A stretch of DNA of 64,000 nt from an uncultured Psychrobacter sp. (GTDB taxonomy: Bacteria > Pseudomonadota > Gammaproteobacteria > Pseudomonadales > Moraxellaceae). Position numbers and translations under genes: made by a program. This document shows positions 35,182 through 45,511 of this stretch, piece after piece. The stretch is from positions 62,001 to 126,000 of the forward strand of contig NZ_CANMAH010000001.1 of NCBI RefSeq assembly GCF_947495825.1. The letters are read 5' to 3'. How positions within the stretch are numbered: position 1 is the first letter of the stretch; every line of letters starts with the position of its first letter. The notes under the pieces are model-generated. The model was given only the letters and a program-made list of their open reading frames with translations. It was not told the DNA's origin and ran no database searches.

Positions 35182-36840
35182 TTAGTCTGTTGCACGTGGT
35201 GGTTCTTTAGTGTCGGTTAGATTTGGATTGGTTTTAGTTAGGCTAGTAACAGTGTTACCACCATTATTACTGTCGTCGTTGTCACTATAAATATCATCAT
35301 TATCACCGATTATAATGTGTTTATCGACAAGATAAATCAGTGCCAAAATGGGTATACCGATAGCAAAAGTGAAAATGAAAAAGAACGGATAACTGGTGTT
35401 ATCGACAATAGTACCTGAATAGCCACCCAGTACTTTGGGTAGCAATGTCATAAGCGATGAAAATATCGCATACTGTACTGCGGTAAAACGAATAGAAGTC
35501 AAAGCAGACAAAAAGGCAATAAATACCGCACTAGCAAGACCTGCAGCAAGGTTATCAAAGATGACGGCTAGATACATATAGGGCAAACTACCAGGATGGT
35601 ATGTCAATAATACAAACAACAAGTTAGTCGCACAAGCCAATATCGCCCCAACCATCATAGCTTGCATCATGCGCAGTTTTTGAGCCAACAACCCACCCAA
35701 AAAGCCTCCAGCAATCACCATAACGACGCCGACTAATTTTACCGCATTGGCAATATCAGTCTTGGTAAAGCCCATATCTTGATAAAAAACATTGGATATT
35801 ACCCCAGCCACAATATCTGAAATACGGTATAAGCCAATAAGCGCTAGTAGCAACAAGGCTTTTTTGCCATAACGACGAAAAAAATCAGCAATAGGCTCAA
35901 TCCACGTTGTCTTGGCAACTTCTGCTTCTACAAGATTGGCTTTTACCAACCCATAACCAATAGCCAAAGCCACTGTCAGACTCAATACCATACGCACTAA
36001 TTCATATAGAAACCCTAAAAGCGCACTTTCTGTCTCAGGCAACAATGTTCCTAAATTTGCAAATATGAACACAAAACCTATGACTGATAATGCAAATACC
36101 AAGACCAGACGTGAATAGTCTGATGTCTTGCGTTCAACACGTACCTGATCACTAACTGGCTCATGAATGATCAAAGTGGTCGCGACCCCAATCCCCATTA
36201 CCCCTGCCATAACCCAGTAAGTATTGCGCCATGCTTCATAGCTATAAAGTGCCTCAGTTGAGCCAAAATAATCTGCCAAATATAGCGCACCTGCCCCAGC
36301 GACGATCATACCCAAACGATAGCCTGCAGTATACATGGCAGACAATACCGACTGTAGACTTGGGGGAGCAAGCTCAATGCGATAAGCATCGATGACAATA
36401 TCTTGAGTAGCGGAGGAAAAACCTAGTAATACCGCCCCAACTGCCATATAAATAAGACTACCTTCATTGGTTGGATTGACACTTGCCATCAGACAAATCG
36501 CCACAATAATCATCAATTGAGCGACCAGTATCCAACTACGACGACGGCCCAATAGTTTGGTCAATACAGGTAGTGGCACAGCATCAACCAATGGTGCCCA
36601 AATAAACTTGAACGAATAGCCAAGTGCCGCCCAACTAAACATCGTCACCACACTGCGATCAATACCAGCCTCACGCAGCCACAGTGAGAGACTCGAAAAG
36701 ATAAGCAAAATGGGAATACCAGCGACAAACCCTAAGAACAACATGATAATGGCGCGTCGATCGAGATAAGCTTTTGCCGCCTCTCCCCATGACTTTTTGG
36801 CAACTGGGGGATTTGGAGGCACAGGTTGGACAGCAGACAT
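35182..36840 (-). CDS. AmpG-like muropeptide MFS permease
   Basis: A 552-residue MFS permease of the AmpG type, which imports GlcNAc-anhydromuramyl peptides for cell-wall recycling. The N-terminal segment LFLGFVAGIPILLIFSSLSLWLREAGIDRS with the downstream FIWAPLVD motif is characteristic. Fourteen-odd hydrophobic stretches are seen, and a charged tail of about 45 residues (Asp/Asn-rich DNDDIYSDNDDSNNGG) follows the last helix. Family members can differ in substrate, so AmpG is a best guess. A 549-base AT-rich gap separates it from the divergent CysB-like gene. Confidence 0.86.
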   Translation of the reverse strand: MSAVQPVPPNPPVAKKSWGEAAKAYLDRRAIIMLFLGFVAGIPILLIFSSLSLWLREAGIDRSVVTMFSWAALGYSFKFIWAPLVDAVPLPVLTKLLGRRRSWILVAQLMIIVAICLMASVNPTNEGSLIYMAVGAVLLGFSSATQDIVIDAYRIELAPPSLQSVLSAMYTAGYRLGMIVAGAGALYLADYFGSTEALYSYEAWRNTYWVMAGVMGIGVATTLIIHEPVSDQVRVERKTSDYSRLVLVFALSVIGFVFIFANLGTLLPETESALLGFLYELVRMVLSLTVALAIGYGLVKANLVEAEVAKTTWIEPIADFFRRYGKKALLLLALIGLYRISDIVAGVISNVFYQDMGFTKTDIANAVKLVGVVMVIAGGFLGGLLAQKLRMMQAMMVGAILACATNLLFVLLTYHPGSLPYMYLAVIFDNLAAGLASAVFIAFLSALTSIRFTAVQYAIFSSLMTLLPKVLGGYSGTIVDNTSYPFFFIFTFAIGIPILALIYLVDKHIIIGDNDDIYSDNDDSNNGGNTVTSLTKTNPNLTDTKEPPRATD

Positions 36841-37389
36841 AACTATTCACCAAAAATTGAAACAAAAAGCACAACCTTCTACCATTTTTATCAATCATTA
36901 GCATCAATTATATGCACTGAGATGATAAAAGCTGGTCAAAGTTGTACAAAAAAAGCCACACTTGTAGCAAAATTGAATTATGGTACTTCAGAACGTCTAC
37001 ATTGACTAGACATTCTATCGAAATTTATGCATTAAAGTTTGATAACTTAGCTTAATAAGCTTGTATTTTCCAGCATGGTAAACTTATGTGTTATTAGCTT
37101 ACGAGATTATTAATACTTACTCACTACTTATACAATCATTACTTGCACACTTTTTCCTATAAGGATTTTTATTCCTTTCATATTTTTTATGAGAAAAATA
37201 ATACCAATATTAAGTAGAATCGTTATACGTCACAAACTTGTATCTTTTATATATTCCTAATTATCATAAACTGATAACAATATCTTATATACAAGAATAA
37301 TAGATTTGTTTTACACTGGTTACCTACTGCATAACTGTACATTTTTATATACAGACAGCGTTTGTGTATTTATACAATAGGATTAACTA
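36841..37389. other. AT-rich divergent intergenic region between ampG-like and cysB-like genes
   Basis: 549 bases with no coding potential that I can support. A 13-base palindrome AGCTTA-A-TAAGCT is at 37049-37061. Many TATA-type hexamers occur between 37240 and 37380, so promoters for the LysR gene are likely here but none can be singled out. An AGGATT ribosome-binding site precedes the ATG at 37390. Confidence 0.45.
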
Positions 37390-38319
37390 ATGGCAATCGA
37401 CGTAGTGGTCAATCAGCGGCATCTACAAATCCAGCTCAAACAGTTGGAAACGGTATGGCATACGGTAATCAACGGCTATAATCTAAGTCAAGCAGCGACA
37501 GTATTACATACCAGTCAATCAAGCTTATCAAAGCATATAGCAGCACTTGAGAACCAACTCAAAACTGAAGTATTCATCCGCCAAGGCAAACGTCTGACGG
37601 GTCTTACGACCATGGGCACAGCGCTCATGCCGCATATTGAATCTATCTTTGCCGAAATTCGTACGATTGAGAATCTCAGTCTCGATTTTAACAATCCCAA
37701 TATTGGTACGTTGACGATTGCCACCACTCATACGCAGGCACGATATGTTTTGCCAAAAGTAGTCAAAGAGTTCAAAGCACGATTTCCGAAAGTAAACCTG
37801 ATATTGCAGCAAGCTGACCCTGAGACCATCGCACAAATGGTGATACGCGGGCAAGCTGATATCGGTATTGCAACCGAGTCATTACTGCATAACGACTATC
37901 TACGTTGTTTTCGTTATTATGACTGGACACATCGCGTCATCGTACCAAGCGATCATGAGCTTGCCGGACAAGAATCCATCGACTTACCTACCCTTGCAAG
38001 CTATCCGATTGTGACCTATCACGGCGGTTTTACAGGACGCGGGGCCATTGATAAAACTTTTGATGAAGCAGGATTAGAGCCTGATATTGTATTGGCCGCA
38101 CTCGATGCTGATGTGATAAGCACCTACGTCGGTCTGGGTTTAGGAGTTGGCATTATCGCTGAGATGGCATTTGAACCAAGTCATTACCAGAATTTAACCG
38201 CAATTCCAGTGGAGCATTTTGGTCGCTTTACCAGTTGGATGGCGGTACGCGATGACGCTGAAATCCGCCAATATGGCCGTGCCTTTATGGAGCTGTGTCA
38301 AAAGCAGTTTAGTGCATAG
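37390..38319 (+). CDS. LysR-family regulator, CysB-like
   Basis: A 309-residue LysR-type transcription factor. The N-terminal winged HTH includes NLSQAATVLHTSQSSLSKHIAALENQL (about residues 31-57). The substrate-binding domain starts GTLTIATTHTQARYVLP, a signature of CysB and Cbl, which sense O-acetylserine/N-acetylserine and sulfate starvation. DADVISTYVGLGLGVGIIAEMA is the later conserved block. It has a 10-residue N-terminal extension before the HTH. Single transcription unit, with an IR terminator at 38383-38412. Role in cysteine/sulfur regulation is inferred from family; the neighbouring flavin oxidoreductase may be a target. Confidence 0.87.
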   Translation: MAIDVVVNQRHLQIQLKQLETVWHTVINGYNLSQAATVLHTSQSSLSKHIAALENQLKTEVFIRQGKRLTGLTTMGTALMPHIESIFAEIRTIENLSLDFNNPNIGTLTIATTHTQARYVLPKVVKEFKARFPKVNLILQQADPETIAQMVIRGQADIGIATESLLHNDYLRCFRYYDWTHRVIVPSDHELAGQESIDLPTLASYPIVTYHGGFTGRGAIDKTFDEAGLEPDIVLAALDADVISTYVGLGLGVGIIAEMAFEPSHYQNLTAIPVEHFGRFTSWMAVRDDAEIRQYGRAFMELCQKQFSA

Positions 38320-38631
38320 CTCTTTTAACAGTAATTATTTTAGGCATAGTTAATTAACACTTTTACTCATAAAAACATTCAGCGGCACCGTTATCAGTAG
38401 ATAGCGGTGCCGTTCGCTTTTCATCATGTCATTTATGCTATAAATTTATTATCTGCTTTTGTACGTCCATCCCATTATTAAGATTTGTTATCGCCTTAAC
38501 TCCTGACCTTTATATTCTATATAACTGCCCCATCATATTACCTATCAAACATTCAAGAGTTTTTATAAACAGCCTATACAAGACTGTCAAAAAAATCATG
38601 AGTGCTTTTAAATTTATGAAACAGGTGAACT
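38320..38631. other. Intergenic region after the CysB-like gene
   Basis: 312 bases; the first part holds the terminator at 38383-38412, and the remainder (to 38631) must contain the promoter for the oxidoreductase. AGGTG ribosome-binding site precedes the ATG at 38632. No other gene seen. Confidence 0.5.
38383..38412 (+). terminator. Terminator-like hairpin after the CysB-like gene
   Basis: Perfect 8-bp stem CGGCACCG / CGGTGCCG with a 14-base loop, followed by TTCGCTTTTC, about 65 bases after the stop. The T-tract is imperfect. Confidence 0.6.
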
Positions 38632-39651
38632 ATGAGTAACACAATCCCATTATCCTTTTTAGACTTAGCGCCCGTTCCTGAAGGTAAAACCATCGCTGAA
38701 GGTATTGCGCAGACGGTGGCGACCGCGCAGCGCGCAGAAGAGATCGGCTTAAACCGTTACTGGATGGCAGAGCATCACAATATGCCAGGTATCGCTAGTG
38801 CAGCAACCTCAGTACTCCTATCGCATATTGGTAGCCAAACCAAGCGTATTCGTATTGGAGCGGGCGGTGTCATGCTGCCAAACCATGCGCCATTGGTTAT
38901 CGCTGAGCAGTTTGGCACCTTGCAAGCTTTATACGGCGACCGTATCGATTTAGGGTTGGGCCGTGCTCCTGGTACTGATGGTGCGACTTTTCAGGCCTTA
39001 CGTCGACAAATGAAAGATGCTGAGCGCTTTCCACAAGATGTGCAGGAGCTGATGTATTTCCTAGGTGATGGTACAGACAACAGCCCTGTACAGGCGTTTC
39101 CTGGGGCCAAATCAAACGTTCCTATTTGGATCTTAGGTTCATCGTTATTCGGCGCTACCCTAGCGGCACATTTGGGATTGCCTTATGTGTTTGCCTCTCA
39201 TTTTGCACCGCAAATGCTCAATCAGGCTATCACAACGTATCGTGAGCAATTCAAGCCATCTGCTTATCTTGATAAACCTTATGTCATGATAGCGGCGAAC
39301 CTACTACTCGCTAATGATGACGCTACTGCGCATTATCACTTTACCTCGGCACAGCAAAGTTTTGTACGCTTACGCCGCGGTGAAACAGGTCAAATGCCAA
39401 AGCCTACTCATGATATGGACAGCATTTGGAGTTCAAGCGAAAAAATGATGGTAGAAAACGCGCTATCGATATCATTCATTGGCTCTGTTGATACCGTTAA
39501 ACCAAAACTTACTGAGTTTTTGACAAAATATGAGCCAGACGAGCTAATCGTAACAGCGAACATTTATGATCAGGCCACGCGCTTACGTTCACTTGAACTT
39601 ACACCTGAGCTAAACTTGTTTACTTTACAACAAGAGGAGACGCTTGCATAA
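38632..39651 (+). CDS. LLM class flavin-dependent oxidoreductase
   Basis: A 339-residue luciferase-like monooxygenase with an (alpha/beta)8 barrel that uses reduced flavin. Family motifs are [32 protein letters not shown] (about residues 43-58), [22 protein letters not shown] and [12 protein letters not shown]. This arrangement is that of the YhbW/LuxA-like group of unknown substrate. The ATG follows AGGTG. It lies 312 bases after a CysB-like regulator, which raises the possibility of a sulfur-linked role (as in SsuD-type enzymes). That is only inference; an intervening terminator separates them. A tiny membrane protein gene follows at 39682. Confidence 0.9.
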   Translation: MSNTIPLSFLDLAPVPEGKTIAEGIAQTVATAQRAEEIGLNRYWMAEHHNMPGIASAATSVLLSHIGSQTKRIRIGAGGVMLPNHAPLVIAEQFGTLQALYGDRIDLGLGRAPGTDGATFQALRRQMKDAERFPQDVQELMYFLGDGTDNSPVQAFPGAKSNVPIWILGSSLFGATLAAHLGLPYVFASHFAPQMLNQAITTYREQFKPSAYLDKPYVMIAANLLLANDDATAHYHFTSAQQSFVRLRRGETGQMPKPTHDMDSIWSSSEKMMVENALSISFIGSVDTVKPKLTEFLTKYEPDELIVTANIYDQATRLRSLELTPELNLFTLQQEETLA

Positions 39652-39681
39652 TTAAAGGTGAACTCTAATGAGATAACGGTC

Positions 39682-39834
39682 ATGGAATCATCTGCTTTTA
39701 TTGGTTCATCAATATTTTTATACATTGTTGCATTCATTGCAGTGATGGTCGTTGGAGGGTATTTGACGTATCATACAAGTGCAAAAAGAAAGCAGCAGCG
39801 TAAAGACAAGCGAGATAGAGATAATTTAAATTGA
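39682..39834 (+). CDS. Small single-helix membrane protein
   Basis: A 50-residue open frame with one predicted transmembrane helix (SIFLYIVAFIAVMVVGGYL, residues 10-28) and a very basic C-terminus (AKRKQQRKDKRDRDN), so N-out/C-in topology is likely. ATG has no strong ribosome-binding site, but the frame lies just after the oxidoreductase and just before a strong terminator, which supports a real co-transcribed gene. Function is unknown; too short to assign a family. Confidence 0.5.
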   Translation: MESSAFIGSSIFLYIVAFIAVMVVGGYLTYHTSAKRKQQRKDKRDRDNLN

Positions 39835-39853
39835 TGTAGCCTAAATTTATACC

Positions 39854-39893
39854 AAAAAAGCCGCTTTCTCTTATTTGAGAAGGCGGCTTTTTT
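39854..39893. terminator. Intrinsic terminator, bidirectional
   Basis: Long stem AAAAAAGCCGC-TTTCTC / GAGAA-GGCGGCTTTTTT with a short loop and T-runs on both strands. It ends the rightward oxidoreductase/small-protein unit and serves the leftward cyclodeaminase gene. Confidence 0.85.
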
Positions 39894-39946
39894 ACGCTTT
39901 GAATAACTATCTTAATTAGTAAAATACAAAGTATTTTTAAATAGCC

Positions 39947-40984
39947 TTACCAATCAATTGACGACCCAAGGTTTTTTTGTTCTGCTTGTTTTGCGACATA
40001 TAAAGCCACTGCTGCATCGAAACTTGCCGCACCTACAGACTTAAACAAAGTGACTCCATCAGACTTAGTGACCTCTTCTTTTAACGCACCCGTTGCTAAC
40101 GCTTGCAAATCACCGCTGAGATCATCCCAAGTCCATGCACAATCAGAGTCATCATGTGCTTGGATTAAATCGCCCGCTTCGTGACGGCTACCAGCCAAGT
40201 CATCAACGATGACCATGCTACTACTTGCAACGATGTCGTTACCGATCTCTTTCATTGTTGCTTGATAGGCGCCTACCGCATTGATATGGGCATCGGCTTT
40301 AATTTGATCAATACTAAATAAACCTTCAGTCGCACGTGTTGCAACATTAATGATATCGGCATCACGAACCGCTTCACTCATCTCTTCACAGACCTTGATT
40401 TCAACGTCCCACTGGGCATAATCATTAGCAAAACGGGTTTTAAATTGCTCCGCACCTTTATGGTTTCTGTTCCACAAATACACTGTCTTAATGTCAGGGC
40501 GTACCGTTAATACAGCGTTTAACTGCTCATAAGCCATACCGCCACAACCAACCACAGCGACACTTTGACAATCAGACTTTGCCATATACTTAGTAGCGAT
40601 GCCTGATAAAGCTGCCGTCCTCACCTGAGTTATATAAATGCCATCCATAATGGCTAATATCTCGCCAGTATCATTGTCTGATACGGTAATAATAGCAGTG
40701 GTCGTTGGCATGTCACGACTAGGATTATCTGGGCAAATAGTGACGAGCTTTACGGCAGTGTACTCTTTTTCACCATTATAGATAGTTGCTGGCATCGATA
40801 AATGTGAGCCTGAGCTATGCTTCTTATCCTCACTAAAGGTCTCAATGACTAAACGTTCAGGCGCCTTTACCCAATTAGGATGCGCCGCTTGCTGATGTAA
40901 TAGCTCTTCAATGGCATCAATAGCTGCTTGCATATTGAGATGTTCGGTCACTACTGCTTGGTTTAATAACTGCACTGTGAGCAC
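39947..40984 (-). CDS. Ornithine cyclodeaminase / mu-crystallin family enzyme
   Basis: A 345-residue NAD(P)-dependent enzyme of the ornithine cyclodeaminase family, which contains ornithine/lysine cyclodeaminases, alanine dehydrogenase and ketimine reductases. Visible features are the Rossmann nucleotide loop VAVVGCGGMAYEQLNAV (about residue 135), IYITQVRTAALSGIATKYMA just before it, and DDLAGSRHEAGDL near the end. Length is normal. The usual lysine of the active site could lie in EYTAVKLVTICPDN. It stands alone; substrate cannot be read from sequence. Preceded leftward by a 271-base gap from the AEC transporter. Confidence 0.85.
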   Translation of the reverse strand: MLTVQLLNQAVVTEHLNMQAAIDAIEELLHQQAAHPNWVKAPERLVIETFSEDKKHSSGSHLSMPATIYNGEKEYTAVKLVTICPDNPSRDMPTTTAIITVSDNDTGEILAIMDGIYITQVRTAALSGIATKYMAKSDCQSVAVVGCGGMAYEQLNAVLTVRPDIKTVYLWNRNHKGAEQFKTRFANDYAQWDVEIKVCEEMSEAVRDADIINVATRATEGLFSIDQIKADAHINAVGAYQATMKEIGNDIVASSSMVIVDDLAGSRHEAGDLIQAHDDSDCAWTWDDLSGDLQALATGALKEEVTKSDGVTLFKSVGAASFDAAVALYVAKQAEQKNLGSSIDW

Positions 40985-41255
40985 TCCTTGCTTGTTGAAT
41001 TTGTAAATTTATAATCGTATTTATTATGGAGTTGTTGTTACTTCCATCTACTCGATACTTATACACGTCTCATCATGCCTTTATCTATCAAATAAGACAA
41101 TAGACGTAACGACAACCGTCCGATGCTGAGTTAAAAATTACCCAGCATGCACTATATTATTAAAAAACTTCAAAATAAAGCTCTGTCTGATTTTCTAGGT
41201 AAATTAAAAAATGCGATTTAAGGTAGCTTTTCTATATTGCTGCGATATATAGCTA

Positions 41256-42215
41256 CTACATCCACCCTAAAACACGTAACATCGCCGCGCCAATCGCCAT
41301 GCCAAACATTCCCACTACCGTGGTAAATGCCAAGATATTGGCGGCGAGCACATCATTACCGCCCATGGCTTTTGCCATTACATAACTGGCAGCGGCAGTC
41401 GGTGATGCTGCCATTAAAAACAACACTCCCATATGCACCCCCGTCAGCCCAAAGCTCAATCCTACTGTGATAGCGACTACTGGTGCCACAACAATACGGC
41501 CAATACTTGCCTGCATGGATAATCCTGAAGGATGCAGCATCGACTTTAAATCAATGCTGGCTCCAGCGCAAATTAGGGCTAATGGCAATGCTACCGCTGC
41601 CAATAAGTCGCCAGTCGTATGAATGACACCAGTAAGTGGTGGCAACATAAGCGCTTTGTAGGCAAAGGCGGCCAGTAAGGCGATTATTAACGGATTGGTA
41701 AATAGTTTTTTGACTATCATAAGGCTACGACTAACCCACGTATCATCTACGTTCTTCGACACACGACTGAGGGTAATAACAGCTAAAATATTAAATAATA
41801 TTGTCACCACACCCATGTAGACTGCACCAATACTCAAGCCGCGCTCTCCGTAAGCGTTGGCAACTGTCGCCAGTCCAATAATTGCCATATTGCTACGAAA
41901 TATACCTTGTACAAACACTCCTTGATCTGCTGGGCGACTGACGAAGCGCTTGGCATAAACCTCTGCGCCGATAAATAAGATAAAGGTCACTAAAATACCA
42001 GCAATTATTAGCGTGATTTGTTTGCCATAATCAACGTCACTATCGACGACGCTAAAAAAAAGTAAACAGGGCAAACAGTAGTTAAAGACAAAGTTTGAGG
42101 ACTGATCGATAAAGGCTTGGCTCGCCTCACCGCGTCTTTGCATAAAAAAACCCAACCCCATTAGAGCTAGGTTGGGCAGTACAATGGTAATCGCAAAAAC
42201 AATGGCTTCGATCAT
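41256..42215 (-). CDS. AEC family transporter (auxin efflux carrier-like permease)
   Basis: A 319-residue inner-membrane protein with ten predicted helices, two sets of five. The first half has a cytosolic loop with GFFMQRRGEASQAFIDQSSNFVFNYCLP, and the second half contains LALICAGASIDL and TAAASYVMAKAMGGND. These loops are typical of AEC transporters such as YfdV/MleP-type malate or citrate permeases. Its substrate is unknown, likely a small organic acid. No neighbouring metabolic gene gives a hint. Starts at an ATG 109 bases after the ChaB gene. Confidence 0.86.
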   Translation of the reverse strand: MIEAIVFAITIVLPNLALMGLGFFMQRRGEASQAFIDQSSNFVFNYCLPCLLFFSVVDSDVDYGKQITLIIAGILVTFILFIGAEVYAKRFVSRPADQGVFVQGIFRSNMAIIGLATVANAYGERGLSIGAVYMGVVTILFNILAVITLSRVSKNVDDTWVSRSLMIVKKLFTNPLIIALLAAFAYKALMLPPLTGVIHTTGDLLAAVALPLALICAGASIDLKSMLHPSGLSMQASIGRIVVAPVVAITVGLSFGLTGVHMGVLFLMAASPTAAASYVMAKAMGGNDVLAANILAFTTVVGMFGMAIGAAMLRVLGWM

Positions 42216-42324
42216 AAATAAACTCGGAACGACAATGTACTCAAAGCTGTATTTTCAAAGCCATGAGCACATACTTGTTATAGGTTAGGTCAAATTATGG
42301 AAGAGTAAAGGATGTACTGTATCT

Positions 42325-42534
42325 TTACTTATGATCTGGTTTTTTTACCCACTCGCCATCTTCGTTTTTTTCGTAAACATTTTCAACGGCTGCCCACGCA
42401 GTGGCAAACCAACGTGACTCATCATCATACTGCTCGCTTGCACTATTAAATGCTGCACGAAAGATTTCTTGTGCATGTTTGGGTAAGTTGTCTTTTACCG
42501 AATCTGGTAGGTCTGATAATTTGTCAAAAGGCAT
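42325..42534 (-). CDS. ChaB family protein
   Basis: A 69-residue protein of the ChaB family, an uncharacterised soluble protein once linked to the ChaA cation antiporter. Conserved features are LPDSVKDNLPKHAQEIFRAAFNSA, ESRWFATAWAAVENVYEK and the C-terminal GEWVKKP. The ATG at 42534 is chosen over 42549 because GAGGAG lies 7 bases upstream and the family similarity begins there. There is no chaA next to it. Function in this organism is unknown. Confidence 0.88.
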   Translation of the reverse strand: MPFDKLSDLPDSVKDNLPKHAQEIFRAAFNSASEQYDDESRWFATAWAAVENVYEKNEDGEWVKKPDHK

Positions 42535-42661
42535 GATTCTACTCCTCATTTATGTTTGGTTGACGTTATTTCTAGCATTTTTATTCTACCTATTATTTCT
42601 TACTAAACCAAAGTATAACAGTGCGAAGCTGTTTTTGAATTGTTAAGCGTATAGCCACAAA

Positions 42662-42693
42662 AAAACCCATAATGAAATATCACTATGGGTTTT
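42662..42693 (-). terminator. Intrinsic terminator after mnmG
   Basis: On the minus strand the stem AAACCCATA / TATGGGTTT is followed by a T-run (TTTTTT), 48 bases after the mnmG stop. Confidence 0.8.
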
Positions 42694-42740
42694 ATGCACA
42701 CTATATACGCTTTAATTCACCGTCATCAAAAATGCATACA

Positions 42741-44636
42741 TTAAGAACCTAGTGCCGCTTTTACTTTTTTCTGCTTTTTAACAGTCATTGCTAATAGTTG
42801 AACGGCAGCAGGAGTCACCCCGCTTATGCGTCCAGCTTGAGCGAGGGTCGAAGGACGCACTTGCGTGAGCTTTTGGACGATCTCATTTGATAATCCTGAC
42901 ACGATACTGTAGTCAAAATCCATTGGCAGCTTAGTATTTTCTAGGCGCTTCATTTGTTCAATCTCTTCGGATTGACGATCAATGTAGCCTGCGTACTTAA
43001 CCGAGATTTCTATCTGCTCGCCCACCTGCGCATCAACTTGTGAGTCAGTAACAGCAGCAATATCAGCAAAATGGACTTGTGGACGCTTCAGCAAATCAAA
43101 AGCGGTCGCTTCTTTAGACAATACCTCTCCTGTTTGCTCAGTGACCTTTTTCCCAAGCGCATTGGCGGGTGTGGCCCACATATCTTTTAGACGCGAAGAT
43201 TCTGTGGCAATGGCTTCCATTTTTTCTTGATACGCCTGCCAACGCACGTCATCGACCAGACCAAGCTTACGACCTGTCTCGGTCAAACGCTGATCGGCAT
43301 TATCTTCACGCAGTAGCAAACGATACTCAGCACGGCTAGTAAACATACGATACGGCTCAGTCGTACCGTGGGTGATGAGATCATCGACAAGCACGCCAAG
43401 ATAAGCTTCATCACGGCGCGGTGTCCACGTCTCAAACTCACTATTATTAGTGGTCACTAACGCCGCATTCGTTCCTGCTAGCAAACCTTGCACGCCTGCT
43501 TCTTCATAGCCAGTCGTACCATTAATTTGTCCTGCAAAGTACAAGCGATCGATGGACTTGGTCTCAAGCGTTGGCTTTAAGTTTTGTGGATCAAAATAAT
43601 CGTACTCAATCGCATAGCCTGGACGAGTAATATGCGCATTCTCAAGCCCTTTCATACTATGGATAAATTCAAGCTGCACATCAAATGGTAAGCTTGTTGA
43701 GATACCATTTGGATACAGCTCATGCGTGGTCAGACCTTCAGGCTCGATAAATATTTGATGGCTGTCTTTATCCGCAAAACGATGAATCTTATCTTCGATT
43801 GATGGACAATAACGTGGACCGACGCCTTCGATTTTGCCAGAGAACATCGGTGAGCGATCAAGATTTTCACGGATGATGTCATGGGTACGCGCATTGGTAT
43901 GGGTAATATAGCAGTTGACCTGTTCAGGGTGCATCGACACATCACCCATATAGCTCATCACAGGTAGTGGCGTATCACCTGGCTGCACCGTCATCACACT
44001 AAAGTCGACACTACGCGCATCGATACGCGCAGGCGTCCCTGTCTTTAAACGACCCACTGGTAGCTTAAGCTCACGCAAACGGTCAGCCAGTTTAATAGAA
44101 GGTTGATCCCCAGCGCGGCCGCCTTTTGAGTTCTCAAGACCAATATGAATGACCCCGCCTAAAAACGTACCAGAGGTCAAAACGACAGTTTCGGTCTTAA
44201 AGATAATACCTGTCGAGGTGACAACCGCAGTCGCACGGCCGTTTTCTACCAAAATATCGTCAGCACCTTGTTGAAATAAGTCAAGATTGGGCTGGTTTTC
44301 AAGCGTCTCACGAATAGCAGCTTTGTATAAAATACGATCTGCCTGCGCACGAGTAGCACGTACAGCAGCACCTTTGCGGCTATTTAACACGCGAAACTGG
44401 ATACCTGCCTTGTCCGTTGCCAATGCCATGGCACCGCCTAGCGCATCAATCTCACGCACCAAATGCGACTTTCCAATACCGCCAATCGCCGGATTACAGC
44501 TCATCTGACCCAGCGTCTCAATATTGTGCGTCAACAGCAAGGTCTGCGCGCCCATACGTGCGGATGCTAAAGCAGCTTCTGTGCCAGCATGACCGCCACC
44601 GATCACTATCACGTCGTAACTTTTTGGGTATTGCAT
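42741..44636 (-). CDS. mnmG: tRNA uridine-5-carboxymethylaminomethyl modification enzyme
   Basis: FAD-dependent enzyme which, with MnmE, builds the 5-carboxymethylaminomethyl group on wobble uridine. The ATG at 44636 has GAGG 6 bases upstream; the frame is open to 44678. 631 residues, standard. The FAD loop [21 protein letters not shown], the second motif [19 protein letters not shown] and [18 protein letters not shown] are clear. The C-terminal GIDA domain with [19 protein letters not shown] is present. It acts on the same U34 as MnmA (46863) and the Tus relay (17444). Single gene with its own terminator. Confidence 0.97.
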   Translation of the reverse strand: MQYPKSYDVIVIGGGHAGTEAALASARMGAQTLLLTHNIETLGQMSCNPAIGGIGKSHLVREIDALGGAMALATDKAGIQFRVLNSRKGAAVRATRAQADRILYKAAIRETLENQPNLDLFQQGADDILVENGRATAVVTSTGIIFKTETVVLTSGTFLGGVIHIGLENSKGGRAGDQPSIKLADRLRELKLPVGRLKTGTPARIDARSVDFSVMTVQPGDTPLPVMSYMGDVSMHPEQVNCYITHTNARTHDIIRENLDRSPMFSGKIEGVGPRYCPSIEDKIHRFADKDSHQIFIEPEGLTTHELYPNGISTSLPFDVQLEFIHSMKGLENAHITRPGYAIEYDYFDPQNLKPTLETKSIDRLYFAGQINGTTGYEEAGVQGLLAGTNAALVTTNNSEFETWTPRRDEAYLGVLVDDLITHGTTEPYRMFTSRAEYRLLLREDNADQRLTETGRKLGLVDDVRWQAYQEKMEAIATESSRLKDMWATPANALGKKVTEQTGEVLSKEATAFDLLKRPQVHFADIAAVTDSQVDAQVGEQIEISVKYAGYIDRQSEEIEQMKRLENTKLPMDFDYSIVSGLSNEIVQKLTQVRPSTLAQAGRISGVTPAAVQLLAMTVKKQKKVKAALGS

Positions 44637-44883
44637 GTATGCCTCACTTGACTCACAACGTCGCTTTTGGCTCACCACATCTTAGTTATAACAAGCAAGC
44701 CATAAGCAAATAAACGTCGGTCGAATTAAAAGAAACCACGACCAAAACAAGCCGTTGGTTAGAAATTAGATAACCAATTATTATAACAATTTTTTGATAT
44801 TTAAAAAATGCTCAAATAAAAACTATTTAAATTAAAACATGTTAGAACATATTGATTTTACATCGAATCAACTATATAAGGCG

Positions 44884-45426
44884 TTATTCTATGCTGTTAC
44901 CAGGACTAAGCGGTACAATGCGATCTTTTTGGCTACTACCCAACATATGATGGCTACCATAGCCTTCTGGATTAATCTGTAGATAAGCATTCATCTGACC
45001 AATAGCATCCCCATCGTTACTGGCCAAAACCTGCTCTTTTATCATATCAACGGGTGGTAGAGGCAAGTTTTTGAGTAATGCCAAACGCTGCTCATTGTCA
45101 CCTTTGTTTACAACCAGCTCAATAAGCTGACGCGCGTCAATGGGTAAGTCTGGCGTATTTTGCGCCAATAATGCCAAATGATAAGCGCCAGCAGTGTCTT
45201 GATCGGCTACAACGCGCTGCTCAATAGCAACATAAGTCGCTTCTGTAGCGCCGCCTGCCACACTAAGCTGATGGATACACTTAAGCGCAGAGTTCGGCTC
45301 CTTGCCTGCCATCTCAATAAGTCGTAGTGACTCAGCTTTTAGATGTTCACGGCGCTTCTCGATGGCAGCCTGTTCAGTCGCTTCTTGTTGCTTAGTTGAT
45401 GCATCGTTTTTTAATTGGTCATTCAT
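44884..45426 (-). CDS. Hypothetical protein, mostly helical
   Basis: A 180-residue soluble, Gln- and Ala-rich protein with no signal peptide. Predicted helices run throughout: residues 14-40 have an AIEKRREHLKAESLRLIEM amphipathic stretch, and the rest has TPR-like helix pairs (residues 45-150). It contains one cysteine. The C-terminal tail SSQKDRIVPLSPGNSIE is unstructured. I do not recognise a family. It is divergent from the mnmG gene, and downstream lies grxD on the same strand 185 bases away, so both could be co-transcribed. Confidence 0.7.
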   Translation of the reverse strand: MNDQLKNDASTKQQEATEQAAIEKRREHLKAESLRLIEMAGKEPNSALKCIHQLSVAGGATEATYVAIEQRVVADQDTAGAYHLALLAQNTPDLPIDARQLIELVVNKGDNEQRLALLKNLPLPPVDMIKEQVLASNDGDAIGQMNAYLQINPEGYGSHHMLGSSQKDRIVPLSPGNSIE

Positions 45427-45511
45427 AAGTATCTCTTATTATCTAAATTGTATTTATCTTAACCCCTATATGGGGCTAAAACCGATAAAAACAACAAAGT
45501 GCACAGACAAC

